DNA of 64,000 nt from Coxiellaceae bacterium (GCA_029210045.1 JARGNX010000005.1:130806-194805), one strand, 5' to 3'. Shown: positions 45,741 through 55,570, counted from the first letter of the stretch. Notes: generated from the letters alone by a model not told the origin. A program made the numbers and translations.

Positions 45741-46898
45741 CTACCACTTACCGGTCTTAATAAACCGTAAAATCTCATCACGGTTTTCATCGAGTGTGGG
45801 AGCAGGGCCGAATTCATTGACGTCATCTAAACAGGACATTTTAATTGGTGTACCTGGGAACTTGATGCCTGGTAAATAACCGTCTTTAAATTGCGCCACC
45901 ATATTGCGATGAAGTAGTTGCGGAAGTTCGAGCGTTTCGTGTATGTCGTAAATACGTCCAGCAGGTACGCCAGCAGCAACGCAACGTGCTAACCATTCTT
46001 TGGCTGTTTTGTGCTGTAAAATATCAATTAAAATTTCATCTAATGCATTACGATTTTCAGCGCGTGCACTAAGATTTTTAAAGCGTTGATCTTGTGCTAG
46101 TTCGGGGTGCTCTAATGCATCACATAACTTTACAAACAATGAATCATTTGCAACGGCAATATTAAACGGCCGATCTTTAGTTGGGTAGGTGTTAAAGGGT
46201 ACTGCCATGGGGTGGCGGTTACCCATGGCGGTAGGAATATCACCACTGGCGGTGTAACGATTAACAGCACTATATAAAAGAGACAAAGTGGAATCTAACA
46301 TCGCCACATCTACCAAGCTGCCTTCGCCAGTCATTGCGCGATGATACAAAGCGGTGTTTATGCCATAGGAAGCAAAAATACCGGTGACAATATCAGATAT
46401 TTCCGTGCCGACCTTGGTTGGTTTTTCTTCGGGGTGCCCCGTTAATGACATCAGGCCTGATAAGCCTTGAGCAATTAAGTCATAACACGCATGATCTGCA
46501 ATCGGTCCGGTTAGGCCGTAGCCAGATATGGCGGCGTAAATTAATTGTGGGTATTTTTCGTGAACACTCTTCCAGTCGTAGCCCAGTTTATCCATCACGC
46601 CAGGTCGAAAATTTTCAACCAGTACATCGGCTTTAGATAATAAATCATCTAATATTTTTTTATCGTCAGGATCTTTTAAGTCTAATGCGATACTTTTTTT
46701 ATCGTGATTGAATATAGCGTTGTAGGTAGAGATGTCGCCCTGAAACGGTGCGGATCGGCGTGTATCATCACCACGGCCTGGTCGCTCAACTTTAATAATG
46801 GTGGCGCCTAAATTGTTGAGTAGCATCGTGCAGTAGGGGCCTGATACGACTCGGGTAAGATCTAAAACCGTGATACCTTTCAGTGGCGCCTTGCTCAT
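45741..46898 (-). CDS. Family III CoA-transferase (CaiB/BaiF type)
   Basis: 385 residues from the ATG at 46898, with AAAGGG upstream; a start at 46922 would add eight. Family features: 'GITVLDLTRVVSGPYCTMLL', 'GATIIKVERPGRGDDTR', 'SIALDLKDP', 'VLVENFRPGVMDKLGYDW', and the catalytic Asp in 'ACYDLIAQGLSGLMSLTG'. These enzymes move CoA between carboxylic acids (for example formyl-, succinyl- or carnitine-CoA); the substrate cannot be told here. The gene stands alone. It could relate to the enoyl-CoA hydratase far upstream only by general acyl-CoA metabolism. Confidence 0.92.
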   Translation of the reverse strand: MSKAPLKGITVLDLTRVVSGPYCTMLLNNLGATIIKVERPGRGDDTRRSAPFQGDISTYNAIFNHDKKSIALDLKDPDDKKILDDLLSKADVLVENFRPGVMDKLGYDWKSVHEKYPQLIYAAISGYGLTGPIADHACYDLIAQGLSGLMSLTGHPEEKPTKVGTEISDIVTGIFASYGINTALYHRAMTGEGSLVDVAMLDSTLSLLYSAVNRYTASGDIPTAMGNRHPMAVPFNTYPTKDRPFNIAVANDSLFVKLCDALEHPELAQDQRFKNLSARAENRNALDEILIDILQHKTAKEWLARCVAAGVPAGRIYDIHETLELPQLLHRNMVAQFKDGYLPGIKFPGTPIKMSCLDDVNEFGPAPTLDENRDEILRFIKTGKW

Positions 46899-47158
46899 TT
46901 CGTGCCCTTTATAAAGACTCAATACCTAGGTAAGTATAATGGATGCTGTGCAATTAATATGCTATCAATTAAATCATTGAAAATAATAAATAAAATGCGG
47001 TTACTAAGCATTTATCCACAGCCTCGTTCAGTTTTTCTGTGCATTACTATGCGGGTGATGATCAAGTTGTATAAGGAATAATTAAGTACCCTGATTTAAT
47101 GTACGGTTAATAATTAATCTCTAGAATAAGCGAATCAATGATTCGGATGAGGTATATA

Positions 47159-49363
47159 ATGCGAGGCAATCGAGAGATACCATTTGACTACGATAGTAGC
47201 TATGAAGATAAGACGGCGCGGTCACGATTAATGGATGGTTATCAACAAGTTGAGGTTGTGGCCAAGGCTGCTGAACCTGGAAAACCCTTTATGGCGGGAC
47301 TTGTTGATGCGATGCGTCGTGCGAATCGGCCCTATGCAGAACGTGAAGGACAGTCAGGGCTGTATTATCATGATGATTTTGCAAAGCAATTTCATATTCC
47401 GCCTGAAGAGGCAGTATGTTGCATCGGTTTAAGCAACTCTCGTCACTGGGATGTGAGGTATGGTAGAAATTTATTCGTTGCAGAACATTTACAAAAACCC
47501 AGTGTTGCGCTTGAAGCTTGGTTTCAAGGGCCAACCATAGCGGAGTGTGGTAGTGTGTTGCAGGCCTGTATGTTCAGTGCGATACATGATCAGCTGGGTA
47601 GTGAGCAGTTTGATTGGCTATTTGGGTCAGCAGTTACTTCGTTTGTGATATCACCTATTTTATATCAAGAGATTACTTCAATGCTTGATAATCCTGGTCG
47701 TAGTAAAAAAGAATTGATGCGTGCAGGCAATCCAATTGCCTTTTTATTTGATATTAAAGGTCGTCAGGCCGCAGGCGATACGTTTGTATTTGATGAGTCA
47801 GAGATACAGCCTGGAGATATTGTTTACATCAAAGGTGTTGCTCAGTATGCGGAGAAGCACGTAGGTGGCGGTGCAGCTTTGGGTTGGAATGTAATTTGTG
47901 TCGGTATTAATAGTGCAACCGGTGAAAAGCTCTATTTAGGTTTTGGTCCTGGTGGTTTTCAGTCGCCATTGACGTTAGCTGAATTAAGAAAAATTTTAGT
48001 GCAGCTATATAATCAACCGCAGTCAATTACTCAACGCTATTTAATAGAAAAAGCTTTAGACGGGACAGCGGGTGATTATAATCATGCAGTGGCAGCGCTG
48101 GCGGACAGCTTGCGTGATGATACGATAGAACCTGATAGCCCCATTGTCGGTATTATCGGTCGTGCACGTTTTAATCCTGAAAAACTAGCGCAGTTTATCA
48201 GGGTAAAGCAAGCCGCAAGTCGTGAGTTGACAGCAGGGGACATTGCGGGATTGTTGGCTCATTTTAGGCGAAATTGCTTGTCTCGACTGTTTCGTTGTGT
48301 GAGTAAGCTTGCGTTGACGCGCGTAACCCAAGTGCCGCTGGAGCGTATAAGACGCTCTGGGTTTACAAATTATCGCCGTGAATTGCCGGCGCAGCAACAA
48401 TTGTATCAAACGGCAATGAAAGCATTACTGAAAATTGATCGTGGTGAGGCTGGTATCGTTATTATGACGGGTCATGCGGGATTAGGTAAAACGCATTTGT
48501 GTTTTGCTGTGGCGAATAGAGTGATGCAAAAAGGCAAGCGTGTATTTTTCGCTGATGAGGATGGGATGGGGAGGCTCTACCAACAGTTAGCAGAAAGGGA
48601 TTCATCAAAGGTGGATGAGCGTGTACAGGCATTTGTTAGAGAGGCTATCAGCCAAGCTGATTTAATTATTATGGATGATGTCAATGAGGGATATTGCGCT
48701 GCGGCTCGTATGTTGCAAGTAGCATTAGATGAAGTGTGTTTGAACAACAAAGTGATCATGGTTTCAGCCAATCATCGATTGCATACGTTAGAAGATAGAA
48801 TGTCTGATTATTGTGGTTATGATCACCCTTTATCAACGGGTTTAGTCATCTCTGATCAAGTAGAGGGTGTGTCTTATCGTCAAGCGTGGTGGCAATCAGT
48901 GTCAGCGCCGGTAGTCAATCCATTGGCTGCTTTAAGTCAATTTAAGCGGGCAGAAGCTGCATCGATATTATTTGAAGGCGGGCAAGATAGGTTAAGGGAA
49001 GTATTAGCGCGCAGTGACACGGCAGGGTTAGGTGACATTAAATGGGTAGGCGCTATTTATGGTGCGGATGGCAAGATCACGGCGGATTATTATATTCATG
49101 ATTATGATAGATTTGATACGTTTGTTGTTACTGTTAATAGCTATAGCACTGCCGCACACTGCATGAAATTGTTGGAAACGATACATACTACGGGTAAACG
49201 GATTGTTATTTGTGCGGACTCAGAAGCGGATTTTACCCGCTTAATGGACGAACAACTGAGTGTATCAGGTAAGCGTGCAATCAAAATGAGGGATCGATTA
49301 CGTACGATGGTGATGAAACCTTCGGATTTCCCCGCAAGCTCAGTCGGTTTGTCTGTAACTTAA
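47159..49363 (+). CDS. Tgl-like transglutaminase domain fused to a DnaC/IstB-like ATPase
   Basis: 734 residues from the ATG at 47159, which follows GAGG by six bases; ATGs at 47138 and 47147 are also in frame. Residues about 95-290 follow the pattern of Bacillus spore transglutaminase Tgl: 'GPTIAECGSVLQACMFSAI' with Glu129-Cys130 (Tgl ExC-type catalytic Glu-Cys), a nearby 'DQLGSEQFDWLF', then 'PGDIVYIKG' and 'GWNVICVG...KLYLGFG'. The Glu of Tgl's second catalytic position reads Trp here, while His234 lies just before it. Residues about 425-560 are a P-loop ATPase: Walker A (437-445, GHAGLGKTH) and Walker B (LIIMDDVN, about 501-508), like DnaC/IstB. The C-terminal 170 residues are unrecognised. 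Tgl similarity is from memory of the family. No signal peptide. Confidence 0.78.
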   Translation: MRGNREIPFDYDSSYEDKTARSRLMDGYQQVEVVAKAAEPGKPFMAGLVDAMRRANRPYAEREGQSGLYYHDDFAKQFHIPPEEAVCCIGLSNSRHWDVRYGRNLFVAEHLQKPSVALEAWFQGPTIAECGSVLQACMFSAIHDQLGSEQFDWLFGSAVTSFVISPILYQEITSMLDNPGRSKKELMRAGNPIAFLFDIKGRQAAGDTFVFDESEIQPGDIVYIKGVAQYAEKHVGGGAALGWNVICVGINSATGEKLYLGFGPGGFQSPLTLAELRKILVQLYNQPQSITQRYLIEKALDGTAGDYNHAVAALADSLRDDTIEPDSPIVGIIGRARFNPEKLAQFIRVKQAASRELTAGDIAGLLAHFRRNCLSRLFRCVSKLALTRVTQVPLERIRRSGFTNYRRELPAQQQLYQTAMKALLKIDRGEAGIVIMTGHAGLGKTHLCFAVANRVMQKGKRVFFADEDGMGRLYQQLAERDSSKVDERVQAFVREAISQADLIIMDDVNEGYCAAARMLQVALDEVCLNNKVIMVSANHRLHTLEDRMSDYCGYDHPLSTGLVISDQVEGVSYRQAWWQSVSAPVVNPLAALSQFKRAEAASILFEGGQDRLREVLARSDTAGLGDIKWVGAIYGADGKITADYYIHDYDRFDTFVVTVNSYSTAAHCMKLLETIHTTGKRIVICADSEADFTRLMDEQLSVSGKRAIKMRDRLRTMVMKPSDFPASSVGLSVT

Positions 49364-49389
49364 TAACAAGTTCGGTTATACTGCTTACC

Positions 49390-49992
49390 ATGCAAGCTTC
49401 AATGGAAAAATTGTTAAAAGGTTATCGTACTTTCAGGCAACAATATGCTGATGGCGCGACATCATTAATGCAGCAATTGGCTGAACACGGCCAACAACCT
49501 GAGACCATGATTATCGCGTGCAGTGATTCACGTGTTGATCCCGCTTTAATCTTGCAAGCCCAGCCGGGTGATTTATTTACCGTGCGTAATGTGGCCAATA
49601 TTGTGCCGCCGTATGAAACCGACGCGGGATATCATGGCACCAGCGCTGCATTGGAATTCGGTATTCGTTATTTGCAAGTCAAACACCTTATCATTTGGGG
49701 GCATAGTCAATGCGGTGGTATACAAGCACTATTGCAAGGCGCTGATCCTGAGCGTGATGACTTTATTAGTCATTGGGTATCTGTGATTGGTGAACATGGT
49801 CATGAAACCGATGTTGATCATTGCTCACGTCATGCGTTGACTCACTCTTATAATAACTGCTTGACCTTTCCTTGGATTGCTTCACGTGTTGAACAAAAGC
49901 AACTCGCTATTCACCGTTGGTTTTTTGATATCCAATCCGGAGAAGTTTCGGTATATGATGCCGAGGCAGATCAGTACACTCCGCTTATTTGA
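49390..49992 (+). CDS. Beta-class carbonic anhydrase
   Basis: 200 residues (an ATG four codons later is possible). Zinc and catalytic residues are clear: Cys and Asp-Arg in 'IIACSDSRVDPALI', then His and Cys in 'LIIWGHSQCGGIQALL'. 'TVRNVANIVPPYE' is the standard family segment. The enzyme interconverts carbon dioxide and bicarbonate, supplying carboxylases. No signal peptide, so cytoplasmic. It follows the Tgl-ATPase gene in the same direction after 26 bases, probably by position only. Confidence 0.96.
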   Translation: MQASMEKLLKGYRTFRQQYADGATSLMQQLAEHGQQPETMIIACSDSRVDPALILQAQPGDLFTVRNVANIVPPYETDAGYHGTSAALEFGIRYLQVKHLIIWGHSQCGGIQALLQGADPERDDFISHWVSVIGEHGHETDVDHCSRHALTHSYNNCLTFPWIASRVEQKQLAIHRWFFDIQSGEVSVYDAEADQYTPLI

Positions 49993-50018
49993 TCGTATAT
50001 ACCATCCTTTTTTGTTAG

Positions 50019-50206
50019 CCGGAAATCGACGTAGTCGATTATCCGACCTTATTTGTCATCCCGGAAATCGACGTAGTCGATTATCCGGGATCCATATATT
50101 ATCCTGGATCCCGGCTCGTTGGCCGGGATGACATGGTAGTTGGTCGGGATGACATGATAGTTGGCCGGGATGACATGATAGTTGGCCGGGATGACATAGT
50201 AGTTGG
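50019..50206. repeat. Palindromic repeat with four tandem 21-base arms
   Basis: Two copies of 'ccggaaatcgacgtagtcga' (50019 and 50061; ends ...ttatccg) are followed by the common core GGGATCCATATATTATCCTGG, as at 26 kb, and then by the arm GGCCGGGATGACATGATAGTT repeated four times with a 21-base period (50121, 50142, 50163, 50184) with single-base variants. The interval 49993-50289 contains nothing else seen. Confidence 0.88.
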
Positions 50207-50289
50207 TTGAGTTGATAACATATAATGCTGTTTGTTGAAATCGTGCTATATGTTAGCATGTCGACAATGATGACTAACGAGTGCACAAC

Positions 50290-51660
50290 ATGACAAAACG
50301 TATTCATATCCTCGGTATTTGCGGTACTTTTATGGGCGGTTTGGCTCAACTAGCCGTTCAGGCAGGTTTTGAAGTGACTGGTTCTGATGAAAATGTTTAT
50401 CCGCCGATGTCAGATCGACTGCGTGAGTTAGGTATCACCTTATATGAAGGGTATGACGTTAAACATCTACAACCGGCGCCAGACTGTGTGATTATTGGTA
50501 ATGTCATGCAGCGTGGCAACCCCTGCGTAGAATACGTTTTAGATGAGCAGATCTCTTATGCTTCCGGACCGCGTTGGTTATATGAAAATATCTTAGCTAA
50601 GCGCCAAGTGATTGCCATCGCAGGCACACACGGAAAAACCACAACAACAGCGTTATTGGTATGGTTGTTAAAGCAATCCGGTATTGATTGTGGCTATCTA
50701 ATTGGTGGCGTTGCACAAGGTTTAGAGCATTCGGCACATCTGGGTAATGATAAACCCTTTGTTATTGAAGCCGATGAATACGACAGTGCATTTTTTGATA
50801 AGCGATCGAAGTTTTTGCATTATCATCCGAATGTGTTGTTATTTAATAATCTCGAATTTGATCATGCTGATATTTTTGCTAATTTGGATGCGATTAAATG
50901 GCAGTTTCATATTTTGTTGCGGACCATTCCGCAAAATGGTTTGGTGATTCATCCTGAAGAAGATGAAGAGGTGCAGTCGGTATTGGATAGTGGTTGTTGG
51001 ACGCCAACCGTTGGCTGGGGACAGCAGCAGGGTGATGTGCGTTGGCAATTATTGACCGATGATGGTTCGTCATTTAGTGTAACTGAAGGGGATCATCGTA
51101 TTGATATCGAATGGTCAATGATCGGTGAGCATAATGTTAAAAATGCTACCGCTGCTTTGATTGCCGCGCGTCACTTAGGGGTTAGCGATCAGCAATTGCA
51201 GTCGGCATTTAAGCAGTTCCCAGGTATTAAGCGCCGTTTAGAACAAATTGCCTGCGTACACGATATTCGCATCTACGATGATTTTGCCCACCACCCAACA
51301 GCAGTGGCTTATACCTTAGCGGCGATGCGTGCTAAAGCGAAAAAAGACGAGCGTGTGATTGCCGTTATTGAGTTTGCTTCGCATACCATGCGCTCGGGTC
51401 ATCACCAAGATAAACTGCAAGGCTTATTCGATGATGCCGATGCTGTATTTATGTTGACGCCAAAGGAAGCTGGTTGGGATACGCAGTCGTGGACGAAGTC
51501 TTATCGCGGTAAAGCCTGCGTTGAAGCCGATATTGATCAATTGATTGCCGGCATTGTTGATACCGTGCAACCTGGTGATCATGTGGTGATAATGAGTAAT
51601 CGTTCTTTTGCTGGTATCTATCAAACCCTGCAAGAAGAATTATTGTCTGCTCGTGCTTGA
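50290..51660 (+). CDS. mpl: UDP-MurNAc:L-Ala-gamma-D-Glu-meso-DAP ligase
   Basis: 456 residues from the ATG at 50290 (a GTG at 50281 is in frame). Mur ligase features: N-terminal 'HILGICGTFMGGLAQLA', ATP loop 'AIAGTHGKTTTTALLVWLLK', 'EADEYDSAFFDKRSKFLHY' and 'YDDFAHHPTAVAYTL'. The length and the 'GICGTFMGG' start separate Mpl from MurC. Mpl reattaches recycled tripeptide to UDP-MurNAc, so the cell recycles peptidoglycan. It is followed by the chaperone-usher locus after 87 bases. Confidence 0.96.
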   Translation: MTKRIHILGICGTFMGGLAQLAVQAGFEVTGSDENVYPPMSDRLRELGITLYEGYDVKHLQPAPDCVIIGNVMQRGNPCVEYVLDEQISYASGPRWLYENILAKRQVIAIAGTHGKTTTTALLVWLLKQSGIDCGYLIGGVAQGLEHSAHLGNDKPFVIEADEYDSAFFDKRSKFLHYHPNVLLFNNLEFDHADIFANLDAIKWQFHILLRTIPQNGLVIHPEEDEEVQSVLDSGCWTPTVGWGQQQGDVRWQLLTDDGSSFSVTEGDHRIDIEWSMIGEHNVKNATAALIAARHLGVSDQQLQSAFKQFPGIKRRLEQIACVHDIRIYDDFAHHPTAVAYTLAAMRAKAKKDERVIAVIEFASHTMRSGHHQDKLQGLFDDADAVFMLTPKEAGWDTQSWTKSYRGKACVEADIDQLIAGIVDTVQPGDHVVIMSNRSFAGIYQTLQEELLSARA

Positions 51661-51747
51661 TTAACCTTCAGTCAATTACTGTATTAACTTTACGCTGTAC
51701 TAGTGTTGTTGCTATCATGTGCGTTGTTTTTGCATGGAGAGAGGGCA

Positions 51748-52530
51748 ATGCCAATGTTACGATACGTGTTATGGGGTGTTTTATTACTAATCAGCAGTGT
51801 CGGCTTGGCGCAACGCTCATTTTTAGTTGCACCAACACATGTCAATATCGATTTAGCGCATCGAAAAATTCAAACTTTTATTGTGTCAAATACGGGCGAT
51901 GATCGAGTACATATAAAGATCAAACCAATATTTATGCCTGTGGCTTCACATAGTCTGCAGTTAGGGCAAGCCTTGTTCCCGAAAAAAGAAAAATCATATG
52001 ATTTATCATCGTATATTATGGTGAGTCCGCGAGCGCTATCGTTATCACCGGGTGAAGAGCGAGAGGTGAGAATGTCAATCAACCCTCCGCATGATTTAGC
52101 GTCGGGTGCTTATCGTTCGCATTTGTTATTTCATATGATTCATGCGAACCAACAGCCTGTGAACGCCAAAGGTTCTGCTAATAAAAAAGCCATTAAATTT
52201 AATTTAAATATGATGATGGAAATGGCGATTAGTATTTATGGTACTAAGGGCAGTGGTGTTACTAAGCTTGCTTTTCAGTGTCATCGTTTAAAAGATGGTC
52301 ATTTGGCTATTGCTGCTACCAATGAGAGTCCTTGGCGTTTCGAAGGCACGTTAAAGGTGACTCCGCTAGCAGAGCATAAGGCGAATACGCCGGTTGACTT
52401 GGTGTTATTACGTGATAGTAAGCGACAGCTGCAAACTAAAATACAAGCGCATGCCAAGCAATATATTTTAAATTGGCAGGCTGATCCGCCTTACCAAGGC
52501 CAAGGCAAGGCAGTATGTAACCTCAGTTGA
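51748..52530 (+). CDS. Fimbrial periplasmic chaperone (PapD-like)
   Basis: 260 residues from the ATG at 51748 with GGAG eight bases upstream; an ATG at 51754 is also possible. A signal peptide is present (about 1-23, 'VLWGVLLLISSVGLAQ'). Strand patterns 'FLVAPTHVNIDLAHRKIQTF', 'VSNTGDD', 'MVSPRALSLSPGEEREVRM' and 'GAYRSHLLFHM' follow the first Ig domain of pilus chaperones. Chaperones of this fold cap subunits in the periplasm by donor-strand complementation. The usher starts five bases after its stop. Relative to classical PapD, the sequence is divergent, as in the alternative chaperone-usher groups. Confidence 0.85.
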   Translation: MPMLRYVLWGVLLLISSVGLAQRSFLVAPTHVNIDLAHRKIQTFIVSNTGDDRVHIKIKPIFMPVASHSLQLGQALFPKKEKSYDLSSYIMVSPRALSLSPGEEREVRMSINPPHDLASGAYRSHLLFHMIHANQQPVNAKGSANKKAIKFNLNMMMEMAISIYGTKGSGVTKLAFQCHRLKDGHLAIAATNESPWRFEGTLKVTPLAEHKANTPVDLVLLRDSKRQLQTKIQAHAKQYILNWQADPPYQGQGKAVCNLS

Positions 52531-52535
52531 CTGCT

Positions 52536-55082
52536 ATGAGGCAGTGGTTAGTGAGCGCAGTTACGTTGTTGCTAACGTCGTATGCATTTGCTGCCACGAC
52601 TCAATTAGAAAATGAAGACATTGCTTTATTTATTGCGCAGGATCTGCAAAGTCAGTTCTACGCGGTTAAAATGAATGAGCATGAGCAACCTTATCTCAAC
52701 GTGGAAAATATTTTACAGCAATGGTTTGGTTTGCGTTCACATTGCGATGTAGCTGCTTTACGATGCACCGCATTAATTCCACCTGATGGTATACCTGCGA
52801 TACTTGATGGCAAAAATAAACAATTGATTTATGGCAAAACCATACAGCAGTTACCGCCTGATGCGTTAGTGCAGCAAGAAGGTAAGTTGTGGTTAAGTTA
52901 TACGGCAATGGTGCGTTGGTTGCCTTTGAATGCACAGTGGTCTTTGCAGCAGTATCGTTTGCAATTAATTCCACAGTTTGTATTACCGAAAGAAATTCAA
53001 CGTCGTCATGATTTAGCCATTAAGCGTGAAAAATCATTAAAACGGCGGCAGTCAGAACTGGATCATGCGGATATTGATAAACCAAAGGATAGGTGGAGTA
53101 TTGAAAGTCGATACCGTTTCGATGCGGCTTTTGATGAAAACCTGCATTCTCAATATGGTTTAAGCACAGAAACAAATCTCGATATATTTAAAGGTACGTT
53201 ATATGTTAATGGTAATGCGGGTTATGACTTGCCGCGTTCTCAAACTGATAGAATATATTGGAATTACAGTGTAACTAAACCGGGTCAGGTGCATTTGTTG
53301 CGAGTAGGGCATACCGAAACCGAAAACACTTTATTGTTGCCGTATTTAAATTTAAAACGCACCATTGAATTTCAACGCTTGCAACCGGCGCAAGGCGGGG
53401 GTGGTGGCTTTCAGTACGTAGGTCGTACTATGCCGGCTTCAGAAGTGGATGTGTACCGTAATGGGGTTTTGCTTACAACCCAAATTGCCGGCAGCAGTGG
53501 TAGTTATATTATTAATACACCATCTGCTATTCAGGGTGATATTTTCGTCATTAAAATATACCATCGAGATGGTACGCATACACAAAAAGAAATCGTTATT
53601 GCTAATGACTACGGTTTGATTTTGGCGCATAAAAACTTCGATGTGCAAGGTGTGGTTGGTCAGATTGATCAGGGTGATACGCCACGTTATTCACATTTGG
53701 CTTGGCGATATGGTTTTTTTAATGATGCTACTTTGGGCTTTCATTTCTTGGAGTTGCCAAATGGCGTTGATACCAGTGCCGGTGCAGGTATGATTGATTT
53801 AGCGTGGCGGCCAAAAACTTGGGTTGATGTTATTGCTGAAACTCTGCGTTATAACGTAGATACGGATTACTCTGCACAGAGTAATATTACCTATTTTAAA
53901 AATCACAATATTCGGCTACAAGTTAATCATATTAATGACGACAGCCCATTAGTATTTATGCGTACGTTAACACCGACAGTTTCATTGGCTGATAATATTA
54001 TTAATTCAGATCAGAGCTGGTCGATTGAAGATATATACAATAGAAACACCTGGCGATTTGCGAGTAAATACACATACGACATTGCAGGTAATACAATTAG
54101 TGAAAATATTACCGGTAATTTTAATCAGCAATGGTCATCGACAGCTGATGCGGGTTATAGCTGGAATCGTGATGATGACGTGAATAATACGTTTGCTTTA
54201 TTAACCTTAGATTATCGTATGACGTCGAGCCAATTGATTGAAATTAGTCATGCGTGGCAAACCGATAACGTGGGTCAAAGTTTTGTGATGTATCGATTAC
54301 AAGGTAACGGTGATACTTTATGGGATACCAATGTTGGTTTATTAATCCCTAATCATGGACAGATTACTTTTTCAGGAACCCTTTCATATCGTGCGCATCG
54401 TCATTGGATGGTATCAGCAACCTTCGATAATAGCAGCATAAACGCGGTGTTATCATTTCAAGGTTTATTTGGCACTGGCTATCGGTATCGCAATTACAAT
54501 GATTTTGGTACTGGAAGTATTGAGGGTTATGTGCGAGCGCCGAGTCAAGACGGTAAAAACAAACAAGGTGTGCCACTAGAAGGCGTGCGAGTGTCTGTTG
54601 GTGATGCGTATGGAACAACCGATAAAGAAGGGCATTACTTTATCGCCGGTGTACCGATTGATCGCAAAGTGCGGGTTAAGGTGGATACGAAAACATTAAC
54701 AGCTGATTATATGTTGCCAAATCATGTGGAAGTGGCTGAGCTAAGACCAGGCACGATAATTCATTATAATCCGAGGATTGAATGGGCTGGTGGTATAGAC
54801 GGACAGATATTGTCAGATGTGGCAATACCTAAAGATGCTCGAGTCATTGCTGTTGATAAACATACCGGTGAACAAGTCGCAGAGACTACGGTAGAACCCG
54901 ATGGTTTTTTTGTGCTGGATAAATTAGCGGTTGGTGAATATGATTTGGTTTTGCAGGATGAAAATACACAGCCGCAAAAAATAATTAAACATGTAAAAAT
55001 ACCTACATCATCTGATTGGTTATCAGATGTGCGGATGGTGGCTAATAAAGCAAAAACGGAGGTGCACCATGGTCTGGCGTAA
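52536..55082 (+). CDS. Outer-membrane usher
   Basis: 848 residues from the ATG at 52536 (a TTG at 52527 is in frame but weaker). A signal peptide (about 1-20, LVSAVTLLLTSYAFA) is followed by an N-terminal domain and a long beta-barrel region with alternating aromatic strands. The plug-type segment 'VDVYRNGVLLTTQIAGSSGS' and 'AIQGDIFVIKIYHRDGTHTQ' are usher-like. The C-terminal ~170 residues hold two Ig/CarboxypepD_reg-like modules ('GVPLEGVRVSVGDAYGTTDK'). It would secrete and assemble the DUF4402 subunits encoded next. Its end overlaps the next start by 14 bases. Assignment as usher rests on the domain order and the neighbouring chaperone. Confidence 0.85.
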   Translation: MRQWLVSAVTLLLTSYAFAATTQLENEDIALFIAQDLQSQFYAVKMNEHEQPYLNVENILQQWFGLRSHCDVAALRCTALIPPDGIPAILDGKNKQLIYGKTIQQLPPDALVQQEGKLWLSYTAMVRWLPLNAQWSLQQYRLQLIPQFVLPKEIQRRHDLAIKREKSLKRRQSELDHADIDKPKDRWSIESRYRFDAAFDENLHSQYGLSTETNLDIFKGTLYVNGNAGYDLPRSQTDRIYWNYSVTKPGQVHLLRVGHTETENTLLLPYLNLKRTIEFQRLQPAQGGGGGFQYVGRTMPASEVDVYRNGVLLTTQIAGSSGSYIINTPSAIQGDIFVIKIYHRDGTHTQKEIVIANDYGLILAHKNFDVQGVVGQIDQGDTPRYSHLAWRYGFFNDATLGFHFLELPNGVDTSAGAGMIDLAWRPKTWVDVIAETLRYNVDTDYSAQSNITYFKNHNIRLQVNHINDDSPLVFMRTLTPTVSLADNIINSDQSWSIEDIYNRNTWRFASKYTYDIAGNTISENITGNFNQQWSSTADAGYSWNRDDDVNNTFALLTLDYRMTSSQLIEISHAWQTDNVGQSFVMYRLQGNGDTLWDTNVGLLIPNHGQITFSGTLSYRAHRHWMVSATFDNSSINAVLSFQGLFGTGYRYRNYNDFGTGSIEGYVRAPSQDGKNKQGVPLEGVRVSVGDAYGTTDKEGHYFIAGVPIDRKVRVKVDTKTLTADYMLPNHVEVAELRPGTIIHYNPRIEWAGGIDGQILSDVAIPKDARVIAVDKHTGEQVAETTVEPDGFFVLDKLAVGEYDLVLQDENTQPQKIIKHVKIPTSSDWLSDVRMVANKAKTEVHHGLA

Positions 55083-55527
55083 ATGGGTAGTGATGGTGAT
55101 AGGGTTATTGTTGATTGATCATTCGGTATATTGCACTGAAACCTTGGTGTTGAGTTTGAAAAAACCGCAGATAACGCAATTACGAAGTTTGCGATTTGGT
55201 AGCTTTGTTGCAGGCGGCGCTTTGCAACTAGTTATTCGCCCACAGGATGAAGGGGCGGCACTATTTGAGCTTAAAGGTGAACCGAATGCGCGTTTTCAAT
55301 TACACATTGTTGGTAATCAACTGCAGGTCAATAATCAGGCAACTCATAATCAAATAAAAATCAGTAATTTTCATTTTGGTGGTAACGTTTCGATCGATGG
55401 TAAGGGGCGATTTGATTCTCGTGGTCAATTAAACAATGTGCGTTTAGGTGCTGTTGCTCAACTGACTCGTCAAGCAAAATCAGGCCAATATAATGGCAAA
55501 AGTATTGTTCGTATTACTTATTTTTAA
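55069..55527 (+). CDS. DUF4402-type fimbrial subunit 1
   Basis: 152 residues from the ATG at 55069, which follows GGAGGTG. A signal peptide is present (about 1-22, VVMVIGLLLIDHSVYC). The body 'LRSLRFGSFVAGGALQLVI', 'GNQLQVNN' and the end 'GQYNGKSIVRITYF' match the DUF4402 subunit pattern, including the closing YxG..-.V.Y strand of a donor-strand exchange subunit. It overlaps the usher gene. Its size relative to the second subunit and its position next to the usher suggest it could be the tip or minor subunit; this is inference. Confidence 0.8.
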   Translation: MVWRKWVVMVIGLLLIDHSVYCTETLVLSLKKPQITQLRSLRFGSFVAGGALQLVIRPQDEGAALFELKGEPNARFQLHIVGNQLQVNNQATHNQIKISNFHFGGNVSIDGKGRFDSRGQLNNVRLGAVAQLTRQAKSGQYNGKSIVRITYF

Positions 55528-55570
55528 ATGCTGTTATTTTGCACTGCTATGAGTTGTTATAGAATGCCTG

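Noticed and set aside
47012..47020. Perfect DnaA box TTATCCACA
   Set aside because: A single box with no cluster, no dnaA/dnaN genes and no AT-rich unwinding element; expected by chance in this length.
50121..50204. Possible CRISPR array (regular 21-base repeats)
   Set aside because: Repeats are directly adjacent without unique spacers and no cas genes are nearby; the 26.2 kb array fails for the same reason.
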